Shown piece by piece: positions 33,713-41,027 of a stretch of DNA of 64,000 nt (positions are counted from its first letter, which is position 1; each line of letters opens with the position of its first letter). The notes beneath the pieces are model-generated. The model was not told the origin of the DNA. It made no database searches and was given only the letters and a program-made list of their open reading frames with translations. Origin of the DNA: Rubritalea tangerina (GTDB taxonomy: Bacteria > Verrucomicrobiota > Verrucomicrobiia > Verrucomicrobiales > Akkermansiaceae); assembly GCF_042683245.1 (NCBI RefSeq), contig NZ_JBHUJB010000049.1, positions 1-64,000 of the forward strand. Reading direction: 5' to 3'. The translations under genes and the position numbers were made by a program.

Positions 33713-33783
33713 GCGGGTTTTAAGCGAATTTCCGTGATGTGGGAGAATTGGTAAGAAAATGGCGACGTGTGAGGGGGATTTGT

Positions 33784-34599
33784 TTATCTTTGGCAATGTG
33801 TGCAATAGAAGGTGGAGCGCTGGCCGAGAGTGATACGTTTGATGGGGCGTTGGCAGGTATGGCATGGTTCCCCTTCGCGGTCATAGACTTCAAGTTGTTG
33901 TTTGAAATATCCGGGTTGGCCATCGCTATGGAGGAAATCGCGGAGGGTGGTTCCGCCTTGTTCGATGGAGCGGGCGAGGACCATGCGAATGGTTTCATAG
34001 AGTTTGGAAAGTTTGGCTTTACTAATTTTGTTGGCGGATCGCTTTGGGTTGATGTGCGCGAGGAAGAGCGATTCACAGGCGTAGATATTGCCGACACCGA
34101 CGACGGTGGCATTATCCATGATGTGGAGTTTGATGGCTCTGTCGCGTTTGGCGCAGGTTTGCAGGAAGTGGGGGAGGGTGAAGCTATCGCTCAGTGGTTC
34201 AGGGCCGAGGTTTTGGAGCAAGGGGTGGGATTCGAGATCGTGGTCGACCCAGAGGGCACAGCCAAATCGGCGTGGGTCATGGAAGCGCATTTCTAGTCCA
34301 TTGGAGAGGTGGAAGATGAGGTGGTCATGCTTGCGCAATGGCTCCTCGGAGGAGGCGATGCGTAAGCTACCAGACATTCCGAGATGGAGCAGGATATGGT
34401 TGTTTGAGGGAAGCTCCAGGGCGAGGTACTTGGCGCGGCGTTTGACGGCGAGTACGGTCGTGTCACGGAGTTGGTAAATTTCGTCGGAGACGGGCCAGCG
34501 GAGGCTGCCATTGTGCACATCAATATTGCGGATGGTCTGGCCCTCGATATGGGGGCGAATTCCACGGCAGGTGGTTTCGACTTCTGGCAGTTCTGGCAT
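33784..34599 (-). CDS. mutM: Formamidopyrimidine-DNA glycosylase
   Basis: Removes 8-oxoguanine and formamidopyrimidines from DNA. The N terminus PELPEVETT carries the catalytic Pro and Glu; conserved lysine region VKRRAKYL; helix-two-turn-helix IMDNATVVGVGNIYACESLF; zinc finger CHTCQRPI and CTHC at the end. 271 residues, ATG at 34599. All catalytic positions are intact. Confidence 0.95.
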   Translation of the reverse strand: MPELPEVETTCRGIRPHIEGQTIRNIDVHNGSLRWPVSDEIYQLRDTTVLAVKRRAKYLALELPSNNHILLHLGMSGSLRIASSEEPLRKHDHLIFHLSNGLEMRFHDPRRFGCALWVDHDLESHPLLQNLGPEPLSDSFTLPHFLQTCAKRDRAIKLHIMDNATVVGVGNIYACESLFLAHINPKRSANKISKAKLSKLYETIRMVLARSIEQGGTTLRDFLHSDGQPGYFKQQLEVYDREGEPCHTCQRPIKRITLGQRSTFYCTHCQR

Positions 34600-34709
34600 G
34601 CAATGGTTTTAGTCTGTGTTGGTTTGATAGCAAGCAGTGAGGCTTACAAATTACGTCAGACTTTAGAATTGCGTCAGCCATGTGGGGTGCCTAGTTTTCA
34701 AACACCAAT

Positions 34710-36920
34710 ATGAAACAAAGAACCTATTTTATTTTGCCGATCGTGGCTGCTAGTTCGTTGATGCTCACATCCTGTGACAAGGGCTCTAAAGAAGTTGTTA
34801 AAGAGACATTACCAGAGGGGGCAGCAGAGGTGCAAAAGCCGGCCGGAACTGAGGCCGAGGCACCAGCTCCTCAGGTTGACCGCATCGATGCGTTGGCGAA
34901 AGCGGCGGGCTTTGCTCAGTATTTGCCAAAGGGAGCGGATGCGTTCTGGGCATTTTACGATGGCGCTGGCATTGCCAAGCAGCTGAGAGGCTCAGCCTTG
35001 GGGCAAGGGATTGAGGAAATGATGGAAGCTGAGGGGGGAAGTTTGGAAGATTTTTTATCTGACCCAAGTTTCCAGCAATTTGCAGATGTTGCGGGAGAAG
35101 AGGTTTTCATGGCGATGGGGGATGACACGGCCGAGCAAACTGAGAATTTGTTGAAGGCATCGATGGCTAGCAATTTTCATCAATTCCGTTCATTGGTTGA
35201 GATTTTTGGGATGACATTGTCTGGGAGTGATGAGGTCATCGATGAGGAAGAATATCTGAAAGATTGGGCAAAGGACCCAAAGACATTGAAGGTATTTGAA
35301 GCTTCGAAGATGCCTCCGATGTATCTTGGCTTCAAGGTTAGCGATGCAGATAAGCGCACTGAGTACGTAGCTCAACTTCAGGGGCTGGCAAGCATGGCAT
35401 TGGAGGGACAGGGCGAGGATGAGAAGGTTCTTGAGCCGATCGACCAGGATGGGTTTATGGGCTTCACCGTCAAAGGTGACTTGTTAGTTAAGATGATTGA
35501 GAAAGAAGGGGCGGATGAGGCTATTGAGGTGTTGGGTGAAGAGACTTTCCAGCAATACATGGACAAAGCAAAGTCAAAGGATTTTGTGATGATGGCTGGA
35601 GCGCATGAGGACTACGTTGTGTTGTTCTTTGGATCTTCTGTTGATCAGATGGTTTTCTCCAAAACTCCTCAAGAGAGTTTCTTGGCGGATAAAGGTATGC
35701 AATTTGCGCAGAAGTACGCTGACCAGAAATTGGTGAGTGCTCTGTATGTGAGTGAATCTGTTTATGAGGTGCTTGTGCGTTACCAAGCATCGTTCAAGGA
35801 TATGGCTGAGGGGGTGATTGCAGGCTTGCAGGAATCTGATGCTTATGGTGATACAGCAGTTTTAGAGGCGCTGCTGAAAGATCTTATTGTGAAAGAGAAG
35901 AACTACTACGCACCTTTCCGAGGTGGGAGGTTTGGTTCTGTGGCTTTCCTCGATCAAGGTTTGAAGTTTGAGACCTATTACGGAGGCAATGCTCCTCAAG
36001 CTGATCTTAAGAGTAAGCGCCAGCTCAGCAAGGTCGGGAAGGGTGATGGAGTGCTCTTTTCGGCGAATTGGGTTAACAACTCGGCTCAGGCCGAACTTGG
36101 CTTGCAGTACTTGGATTCTGTTGGTTCGGTGACTTACCAACTCGCGAAGCAAGCCAGTGGCTTAAAGCTTGAGGATCCGGATTTTGAGGAATTCATGACT
36201 GGTTTTGACATGTTTGACAACATGTTCAAAGCCGACTTGCTCAAAGTGTGGGGCGCGCTACGCGGCGACATGGTGCAAGGATTGGGCAGTGAGTCAGCGA
36301 TTGTGATGGATATTGGGGGTGAGTTGCCAACGATGCCGATGATTCCTGAGGAGGCGCTGAAGGAGGCTAAGCTTCCACGATTGAGTTATCTGAGTACAGT
36401 TGAGGACCGCAGCAAACTCGCAGCAAGCTGGGAAACACTCAATGCGACAGCGGAAAAGTCGCTCAAGCAAGTTAGTGAGATGTTCGGTGAGAATATCCCG
36501 ATGCAGCGCCCCTTCAAGAGCGAGTCAAACGGCTTGACTAGCTGGACTTTCCAAATTCCTTTCACGCATCAGAATTGTATTCCGAACGTGTCACTGAGTG
36601 ATGAGCTATTCATTTTGGGGACCTCTTCAGATTTTTCTGTTGAATTGGCGAAGGCATTTGAGAAGGAAGCCAGTGGGGCTCCGATGGCTGAGATGCAGTT
36701 CAATTTTTCTCCTCTGACTGAGCTGGGGGAAAATTGGTTGAGCCAATTAGAGAAGCACTCAGAAGAGTTCATGAGTGAGAGTGAACAAAGCGATTTCGAA
36801 GAAGCCATTCCAGTTATGAAGAAGTTGTTAGAAGCTTCTAAGGGGATGGATTACATCCGTTCTGTCTCGGTGCAGGAAGGTGCTGAAATTCACAATACGT
36901 TCCACATCAAGACGCAATAG
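34710..36920 (+). CDS. Large lipoprotein of unknown function
   Basis: 736 residues. The signal peptide has a lipobox (MLTSC, Cys near residue 22), then an acidic Ala/Pro/Glu-rich linker to about residue 50. The rest is a large soluble domain of mixed helix and strand with no Cys and no motif I recognise. LPKGADAFWAFYDGAGIAKQ followed by repeated aromatic and acidic segments suggests two related halves, which I cannot confirm by eye. Expected on the periplasmic face of the outer membrane. Monocistronic with a good terminator. Confidence 0.7.
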   Translation: MKQRTYFILPIVAASSLMLTSCDKGSKEVVKETLPEGAAEVQKPAGTEAEAPAPQVDRIDALAKAAGFAQYLPKGADAFWAFYDGAGIAKQLRGSALGQGIEEMMEAEGGSLEDFLSDPSFQQFADVAGEEVFMAMGDDTAEQTENLLKASMASNFHQFRSLVEIFGMTLSGSDEVIDEEEYLKDWAKDPKTLKVFEASKMPPMYLGFKVSDADKRTEYVAQLQGLASMALEGQGEDEKVLEPIDQDGFMGFTVKGDLLVKMIEKEGADEAIEVLGEETFQQYMDKAKSKDFVMMAGAHEDYVVLFFGSSVDQMVFSKTPQESFLADKGMQFAQKYADQKLVSALYVSESVYEVLVRYQASFKDMAEGVIAGLQESDAYGDTAVLEALLKDLIVKEKNYYAPFRGGRFGSVAFLDQGLKFETYYGGNAPQADLKSKRQLSKVGKGDGVLFSANWVNNSAQAELGLQYLDSVGSVTYQLAKQASGLKLEDPDFEEFMTGFDMFDNMFKADLLKVWGALRGDMVQGLGSESAIVMDIGGELPTMPMIPEEALKEAKLPRLSYLSTVEDRSKLAASWETLNATAEKSLKQVSEMFGENIPMQRPFKSESNGLTSWTFQIPFTHQNCIPNVSLSDELFILGTSSDFSVELAKAFEKEASGAPMAEMQFNFSPLTELGENWLSQLEKHSEEFMSESEQSDFEEAIPVMKKLLEASKGMDYIRSVSVQEGAEIHNTFHIKTQ

Positions 36921-36945
36921 GCGCGGGTGTAGGGAGTTTAATTAC

Positions 36946-36980
36946 ACAAAAAAATGCCGAGCGATGTGCTCGGCATTTTT
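36946..36980. terminator. Bidirectional terminator
   Basis: AAAATGCCGAGC (36951-36962) pairs with GCTCGGCATTTT (36968-36979) around GATGT, with A and T runs outside. Ends the lipoprotein gene and may stop the convergent minus-strand gene. Confidence 0.88.
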
Positions 36981-37038
36981 ATTTTCTGATAGGCGTGTGA
37001 GTTTGGGCTACAGGTGATAGCTCATAAAGTTTCAGCCA

Positions 37039-37058
37039 GCCATTCCCGGGGGAATGGC
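37039..37058 (-). terminator. Hairpin after the carboxynorspermidine dehydrogenase gene
   Basis: 9-bp stem GCCATTCCC (37039-37047) / GGGAATGGC (37050-37058). No clear T-tract follows on the minus strand, so the terminator role is tentative. Confidence 0.4.
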
Positions 37059-37095
37059 CTGTGTCGGGAGAGGCAGGTCAATGGAGTTATCTGAA

Positions 37096-38322
37096 TTAGG
37101 TAACCGTGAGTGATTTGGCAGCTTCAGGGGTGAGTTCGACACAGGTCCAAGGGAGCCCGTACTGATTGAGGGCGTCCATGAAGGGGTCTGGATCATTTTG
37201 TTCCATATTCCAGACGCCAGCTTCGGAGGTCCAAGTACCATCGAGCATGAGTTTAGCGCCGATCATAGCTGGGACACCAGTGGTGTATGAGACTCCTTGG
37301 GATCCCACTTCCTCGAAGCATGCTTCATGATTACATATGTTGTATACGTAGATTGCCTTTTCTTTGCCCTTTCTGTTGCCGCGAATGATGCAGCCGATAC
37401 ATGTTCGGCCAGTGGTGGTTTTTCCTAGGTCACCGGGGTCTGGGAGAACTGCTTTGAGGAACTGGAGGGGAATGATCTTTTGTCCGTTGTATTCGACTTC
37501 GTCGATGCGGGTCATTCCAACATTTTGGAGCACTTCGAGGTGTTTGATGTAGTTATCTGAGAAGGACATCCAGAATTGTGCTCGTTTGATTGTTGGGATG
37601 TGTTTGGTGAGTGACTCCATTTCCTCATGATACATGCGGTAGATGGAATAGGTTCCAACGCCTTCGGGACATGTGAAACTCTGGTGTGTCGACATGGCGG
37701 GCGTTTCCTGAAAGGCACCGTCTTCCCAGTGGCGGCAGGGGGCTGTGACTTCGCGGATATTGATCTCAGGATTAAAATTCGTAGCGAAGGCTTGTCCGTG
37801 GTCACCGCCATTGACGTCAACAATGTCGAGGTAGTGGATTTCATCGAAGTGGTGTTTGAGGGCCCAAGCTGTGAAGACATTGGTCACGCCTGGGTCAAAC
37901 CCTGATCCCAGCAGTGCTTTGAGTCCTGCTTTTTCGAAGCGCTCTTGGTATGCCCATTGCCAGTGGTACTCGAACTTTGCTTCATTGGGTGGTTCATAGT
38001 TAGCGGTGTCGAGGTAGTGGACTCCAGCCTCGAGACAGGCATCCATGAGTGGCAGGTCTTGGTAGGGGAGAGCGACATTGATGACGAGACTTGGTTGGAC
38101 CTTTTGGATTAATGCGACAGTTTCGCTGACGTTGTCGGCATCGACTTGGGCTGTAGAAATAGGAACCTGATAGCGTTGGTTGACGCTTTCGGCGATGGTC
38201 TCACATTTGCTGAGGGTACGTGATGCGAGAGTGATTTCAGTAAAGGTGTTAGGGAGTTGTGCGCACTTGTGTGCCACGACTGAACCCACACCACCGGCTC
38301 CGATAATAAGTACACTGGACAT
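37096..38322 (-). CDS. Carboxynorspermidine dehydrogenase (saccharopine dehydrogenase family)
   Basis: NADPH-dependent enzyme that condenses aspartate semialdehyde with diaminopropane or putrescine to give carboxynorspermidine or carboxyspermidine, part of the alternative spermidine route. Rossmann motif GAGGVGSVVAHKCA at the N terminus; LDTANYEPPNEAKFEY and LLGSGFDPGVTNVF are characteristic of this branch of the saccharopine dehydrogenase fold. 408 residues. The decarboxylase partner nspC is not in the window. A saccharopine/lysine pathway role is the alternative. Confidence 0.82.
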   Translation of the reverse strand: MSSVLIIGAGGVGSVVAHKCAQLPNTFTEITLASRTLSKCETIAESVNQRYQVPISTAQVDADNVSETVALIQKVQPSLVINVALPYQDLPLMDACLEAGVHYLDTANYEPPNEAKFEYHWQWAYQERFEKAGLKALLGSGFDPGVTNVFTAWALKHHFDEIHYLDIVDVNGGDHGQAFATNFNPEINIREVTAPCRHWEDGAFQETPAMSTHQSFTCPEGVGTYSIYRMYHEEMESLTKHIPTIKRAQFWMSFSDNYIKHLEVLQNVGMTRIDEVEYNGQKIIPLQFLKAVLPDPGDLGKTTTGRTCIGCIIRGNRKGKEKAIYVYNICNHEACFEEVGSQGVSYTTGVPAMIGAKLMLDGTWTSEAGVWNMEQNDPDPFMDALNQYGLPWTCVELTPEAAKSLTVT

Positions 38323-38506
38323 AATGAATGGGCTGCTTAGTTGGGTGATAAATAGATGGTTTTACAGCAAAAAGTGCAGAGGGGTAAGAATTTTTCAGGA
38401 AAATTCAGCCTTAGCTTGCCATGATAGATGATTTGTTCATGATGTCGCAAATCTTGGCGCTAGCAGTGCTATGAAACCCTTTACCAACCTAAAAAAGACT
38501 ACCTAA

Positions 38507-39916
38507 ATGAGCGATCAAATCGTTGAAATTACCGAGGCAGAATTGCCACAGAATCTAAAGACTCTCTGGTTGAAAGCCTTGTCTGCAGTGGAGATGCAGA
38601 ACCACTCCTACGCTATCAGCTTGGCAAATGCGGTGTTGAAGGATGCCCCTGGATTTTTGGAAGCGCGCCAGTTGGCTCGTAAGTGTGCGGCACAGGTTGC
38701 CAGTGCCTCTGGCAAGAAAAAGAAGAGTGGTGGGATGACAGCGCTTTTGTCAGGTGGTGTTTCTTCGATGAAGCTGGCCGCAGCAGCTAAGAAGGATCCT
38801 GTGAGTGCTTTAGTTCAACTCGAAAAAGAGTTAGAAAAGGACCCCTATGACCCGCAGATCAATGATGTTCTTTTTGATACTGCAATGCGCTTGAACCTTC
38901 TTGATACTGCAGCATTTGCATTGGAGACCGTTCGCAAGGGGGCTCCGGAGAATACCAAGTTATTACATAAGCTTGCGGAGCACTATTTGTTACGTGACAT
39001 GCCAGACAAGGCGACTGATGTTTTTAACGACATTGTGAAGCAAGATCCTGGCGACATTGATGCCGTGAAAGGAGCGAAGGATTCTTCTGCACGCGCATCG
39101 ATGAAAAAGCAGAAGTGGGAAGAGGCTCAGAGCCTTGACGATTTGAAAAAGGATGCTGCGCAAGTGGCTGAACTTGAAGCTGCTGACCGAGCTGCGATGA
39201 CCCGTGATCAACAGCTTGAGAAGCTAGGTCAACTCATTCAACAATACCAGCAGGACCAGAACAATCTCGCAGTGGTGAAGCAAATTGCGCAGCTCTATGA
39301 GGAGATGGAGAACTGGAAGGATGCGCATGCATTTTACGATTGGGCGTACCAGATCAGCAATGGCGACGCCGCTCTGAAGCTGAAGGCTGGCCAGATTGGT
39401 GATCGCGTAGCGAATGAGCAGCTCAAGGAGTTGGAGGCTCAGCTAGAAGCAGATCCAAATAATGATGCTCTTCGAGCTCAGGTGGTTGAAGCGAGGCAGT
39501 CTCGTGCAAGAGAATCTGTGGCAGAAGCTCAGAAACGCGTGGAGCAAAACCCAACGGACCCGCAGCTGCGTTACGAATTGGGCGCTGCACTTTACAATGC
39601 TGGTGAATACAGCGAAGCGATTCCACACCTTCAGCAGGCGACACGGAACCCACACATTCGTACTCGAGTACTCTTAACTTTGGCACGCGCCTTCGATGGT
39701 AAGGAAATGCATGATTTGGCGATTAAGCAATTAGCGGATGCCCTTGCTGACCTTCACGCCATGGACAGCACGAAGAAGGAAGTGCTTTACGAAAAAGGTT
39801 TGATCCACGAAAAGATGGGAGTAGCCGACGAAGCGCTTGAGTGTTTCAAGCAGATTTACGAAGTCGATTACGGCTACCGCGATGTGGCTAATCGTGTAGA
39901 ATCATCGTACAGCTAG
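38507..39916 (+). CDS. TPR-repeat protein
   Basis: 469 residues, cytoplasmic, with tetratricopeptide repeats spread along the chain, for example KLLHKLAEHYLLRDMPDKATDVF, QLRYELGAALYNAGEYSEAI, and EVLYEKGLIHEKMGVADEAL near the end. A Lys/Gly-rich segment (ASGKKKKSGG) lies near residue 70, and a charged coiled stretch at residues 200-330. A scaffold for protein-protein contacts is likely; the partner is unknown. Single gene. Confidence 0.75.
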   Translation: MSDQIVEITEAELPQNLKTLWLKALSAVEMQNHSYAISLANAVLKDAPGFLEARQLARKCAAQVASASGKKKKSGGMTALLSGGVSSMKLAAAAKKDPVSALVQLEKELEKDPYDPQINDVLFDTAMRLNLLDTAAFALETVRKGAPENTKLLHKLAEHYLLRDMPDKATDVFNDIVKQDPGDIDAVKGAKDSSARASMKKQKWEEAQSLDDLKKDAAQVAELEAADRAAMTRDQQLEKLGQLIQQYQQDQNNLAVVKQIAQLYEEMENWKDAHAFYDWAYQISNGDAALKLKAGQIGDRVANEQLKELEAQLEADPNNDALRAQVVEARQSRARESVAEAQKRVEQNPTDPQLRYELGAALYNAGEYSEAIPHLQQATRNPHIRTRVLLTLARAFDGKEMHDLAIKQLADALADLHAMDSTKKEVLYEKGLIHEKMGVADEALECFKQIYEVDYGYRDVANRVESSYS

Positions 39917-39926
39917 GTCATCTAAG

Positions 39927-39959
39927 ACGAAGGGCAAGCTCAGTGGGTTTGCCTTTCGT
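39927..39959 (+). terminator. Hairpin after the TPR gene
   Basis: ACGAAGGGCAAG (39927-39938) pairs with TTTGCCTTTCGT (39948-39959) using two G-U pairs. Only a weak T-rich stretch follows. Confidence 0.5.
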
Positions 39960-40083
39960 GTTATTGGAAGCGTGATTGCATGCCTGGGGTGGAGGCTCGC
40001 GTAGATGAGGTGAGCGTTTCCCATTGATGTGAGATGTTGGGGGCTCATGGGAGTTTCTTGGGCGATCATCAAATAAGAGAAGG

Positions 40084-40110
40084 CTTCGGGCGGGATCGCT
40101 CGAAGCTTTT
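40084..40110 (+). terminator. Rho-independent terminator upstream of the IF-1 promoter
   Basis: Stem CTTCGGGCG (40084-40092) / CGCTCGAAG (40097-40105), one G-T opposition, GGAT loop, then CTTTT. It insulates the IF-1 transcription unit from the TPR gene. The gap 39917-40171 otherwise holds only the TPR hairpin and the IF-1 promoter. Confidence 0.65.
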
Positions 40111-40135
40111 GCATTTGGGGAAAATAATCTATAAT
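40108..40135 (+). promoter_or_regulatory. Candidate promoter of the IF-1 unit
   Basis: TTTGCA (40108-40113), 16-bp spacer, consensus TATAAT (40130-40135). Predicted start near 40142 gives a leader of about 105 bases before the IF-1 frame. Confidence 0.6.
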
Positions 40136-40171
40136 AAAGAACAAATAAGTGTTGCGCACTTTGGAGAAATA

Positions 40172-40225
40172 ATGAAGATGCGCGCTCGAAGTGGTATTCG
40201 CTCAAATACGAGCTACTACAACTAA
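40172..40225 (+). CDS. 17-residue upstream leader ORF of the IF-1 gene
   Basis: ATG at 40172 has GGAG (40163-40166) five bases before it, so initiation signals are good. It encodes a basic peptide (MKMRARSGIRSNTSYYN) ending at TAA 40223-40225, in the same frame as the IF-1 gene and 21 bases before its presumed start. Read as a possible leader peptide that couples or gates IF-1 translation. The first residues resemble the start of ribosomal protein bL36 (MKVR.S), but there are no zinc-binding cysteines. Too short to prove as coding. Confidence 0.4.
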   Translation: MKMRARSGIRSNTSYYN

Positions 40226-40246
40226 TTAAGCAACAAAGGAGACGTT

Positions 40247-40558
40247 ATCGCAGGAAAACCAAGAAGAGGTGGCAACCGACGCCCAAACAGAAAGAACGCT
40301 GGTGGCCAAGGCCGTCGATTCAAGAAGAAGCCTGAGGATGACCGCGAGGACAAAGCGGTAGAGATCGAAGGCACAATCAAGACCGTTCTTGCTGGTACTA
40401 TGTTCAAGGTAGAATTACCTGGTGGACACGAGGTCTTGGCGCATATTTCTGGCAAGATGCGTAAGCGATTCATTCGTCTTGTGGTAGGTGATAGAGTGCG
40501 TATGGAGATGTCGCCATACGATACGACAAAAGCACGTATCACATTCCGCATTGGGTAA
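40247..40558 (+). CDS. infA: Translation initiation factor IF-1 with basic N-terminal extension and apparent ATC start
   Basis: 103 residues by this start. The OB-fold (S1-like) core is unmistakable IF-1: VEIEGTIKTVLAGTMFKVEL, GHEVLAHISGKMRKRFIRL, VGDRVRMEMSPYD and ending TKARITFRI. IF-1 occupies the ribosomal A site during initiation. Ahead of the core are about 35 residues rich in Arg, Lys, Gly and Asn (GKPRRGGNRRPNRKN), absent from E. coli IF-1. From the stop at 40223 to the core there is no in-frame ATG, GTG or TTG. AAGGAG (40236-40241) stands five bases before ATC 40247, which I take as the start. The first in-frame ATG lies inside the fold. A sequencing error is the main alternative. 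Confidence 0.85.
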   Translation: MAGKPRRGGNRRPNRKNAGGQGRRFKKKPEDDREDKAVEIEGTIKTVLAGTMFKVELPGGHEVLAHISGKMRKRFIRLVVGDRVRMEMSPYDTTKARITFRIG

Positions 40559-40596
40559 TTGGGCTCAATTTATAAAATAGTTCGGCTAAAAACCCC

Positions 40597-40950
40597 ATGG
40601 CTGTAAGGTATTATAGTTATAAGAACTGTGGCACATGTCGTAAGGCTAAGAAGTGGTTAGTCGAGCGTGGTGTTGCATTTGAGGAGGTGGCGATACGCGA
40701 CACTCCGCCGAGTATTGAAGAATTTCAGAAAGCGTTGGCAGCGGGATATTCGTTGAAGGCGCTTTTTAACAGCTCGGGTGGAGACTACCGCGAGTTGGGG
40801 ATGAAAGACAAATTACCAAACTTATCAGAAGCTGAGGCATTAGAGCTATTGGCTGGTCGTGGGAATTTGGTAAAGCGTCCATTTGTCATCCTAGATACTG
40901 GTGCGCTGGTTGGTTTCAAGGAAGCTGATTGGCAAAAGGCGCTTGGCTAG
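40597..40950 (+). CDS. ArsC/Spx-family thioredoxin-fold protein
   Basis: 117 residues with SYKNCGTCRKAKKWL, the N-terminal Cys-x-x-Cys of Spx/YffB-type proteins, and LVKRPFVILDTGALVGF, the conserved Arg-Pro segment of ArsC relatives. It may be an arsenate-reductase-like protein, a glutathione-dependent YffB-like protein or an Spx-like regulator. In E. coli-type YffB the motif is CDTIKKA; CGTC is closer to the Gram-positive Spx form (CxxC). No ars operon nearby. 38 bases downstream of infA, so read-through co-expression is possible. Confidence 0.78.
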   Translation: MAVRYYSYKNCGTCRKAKKWLVERGVAFEEVAIRDTPPSIEEFQKALAAGYSLKALFNSSGGDYRELGMKDKLPNLSEAEALELLAGRGNLVKRPFVILDTGALVGFKEADWQKALG

Positions 40951-41027
40951 GTGGTCAGGTGTCGGGTGTAAATTCGTGAGATTTTGCTATTAGCGGAGTT
41001 AGAGAATTCTGCTAGGAATTTAATTGG

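Noticed and set aside
33739..34296. 185-codon plus-strand frame opposite mutM
   Set aside because: MutM is complete and conserved on the other strand; the frame has no start signals.
40172..40225. Ribosomal protein bL36 (rpmJ) next to infA
   Set aside because: Only the first four residues resemble bL36; the peptide stops at 17 residues and lacks the zinc-binding Cys/His set.
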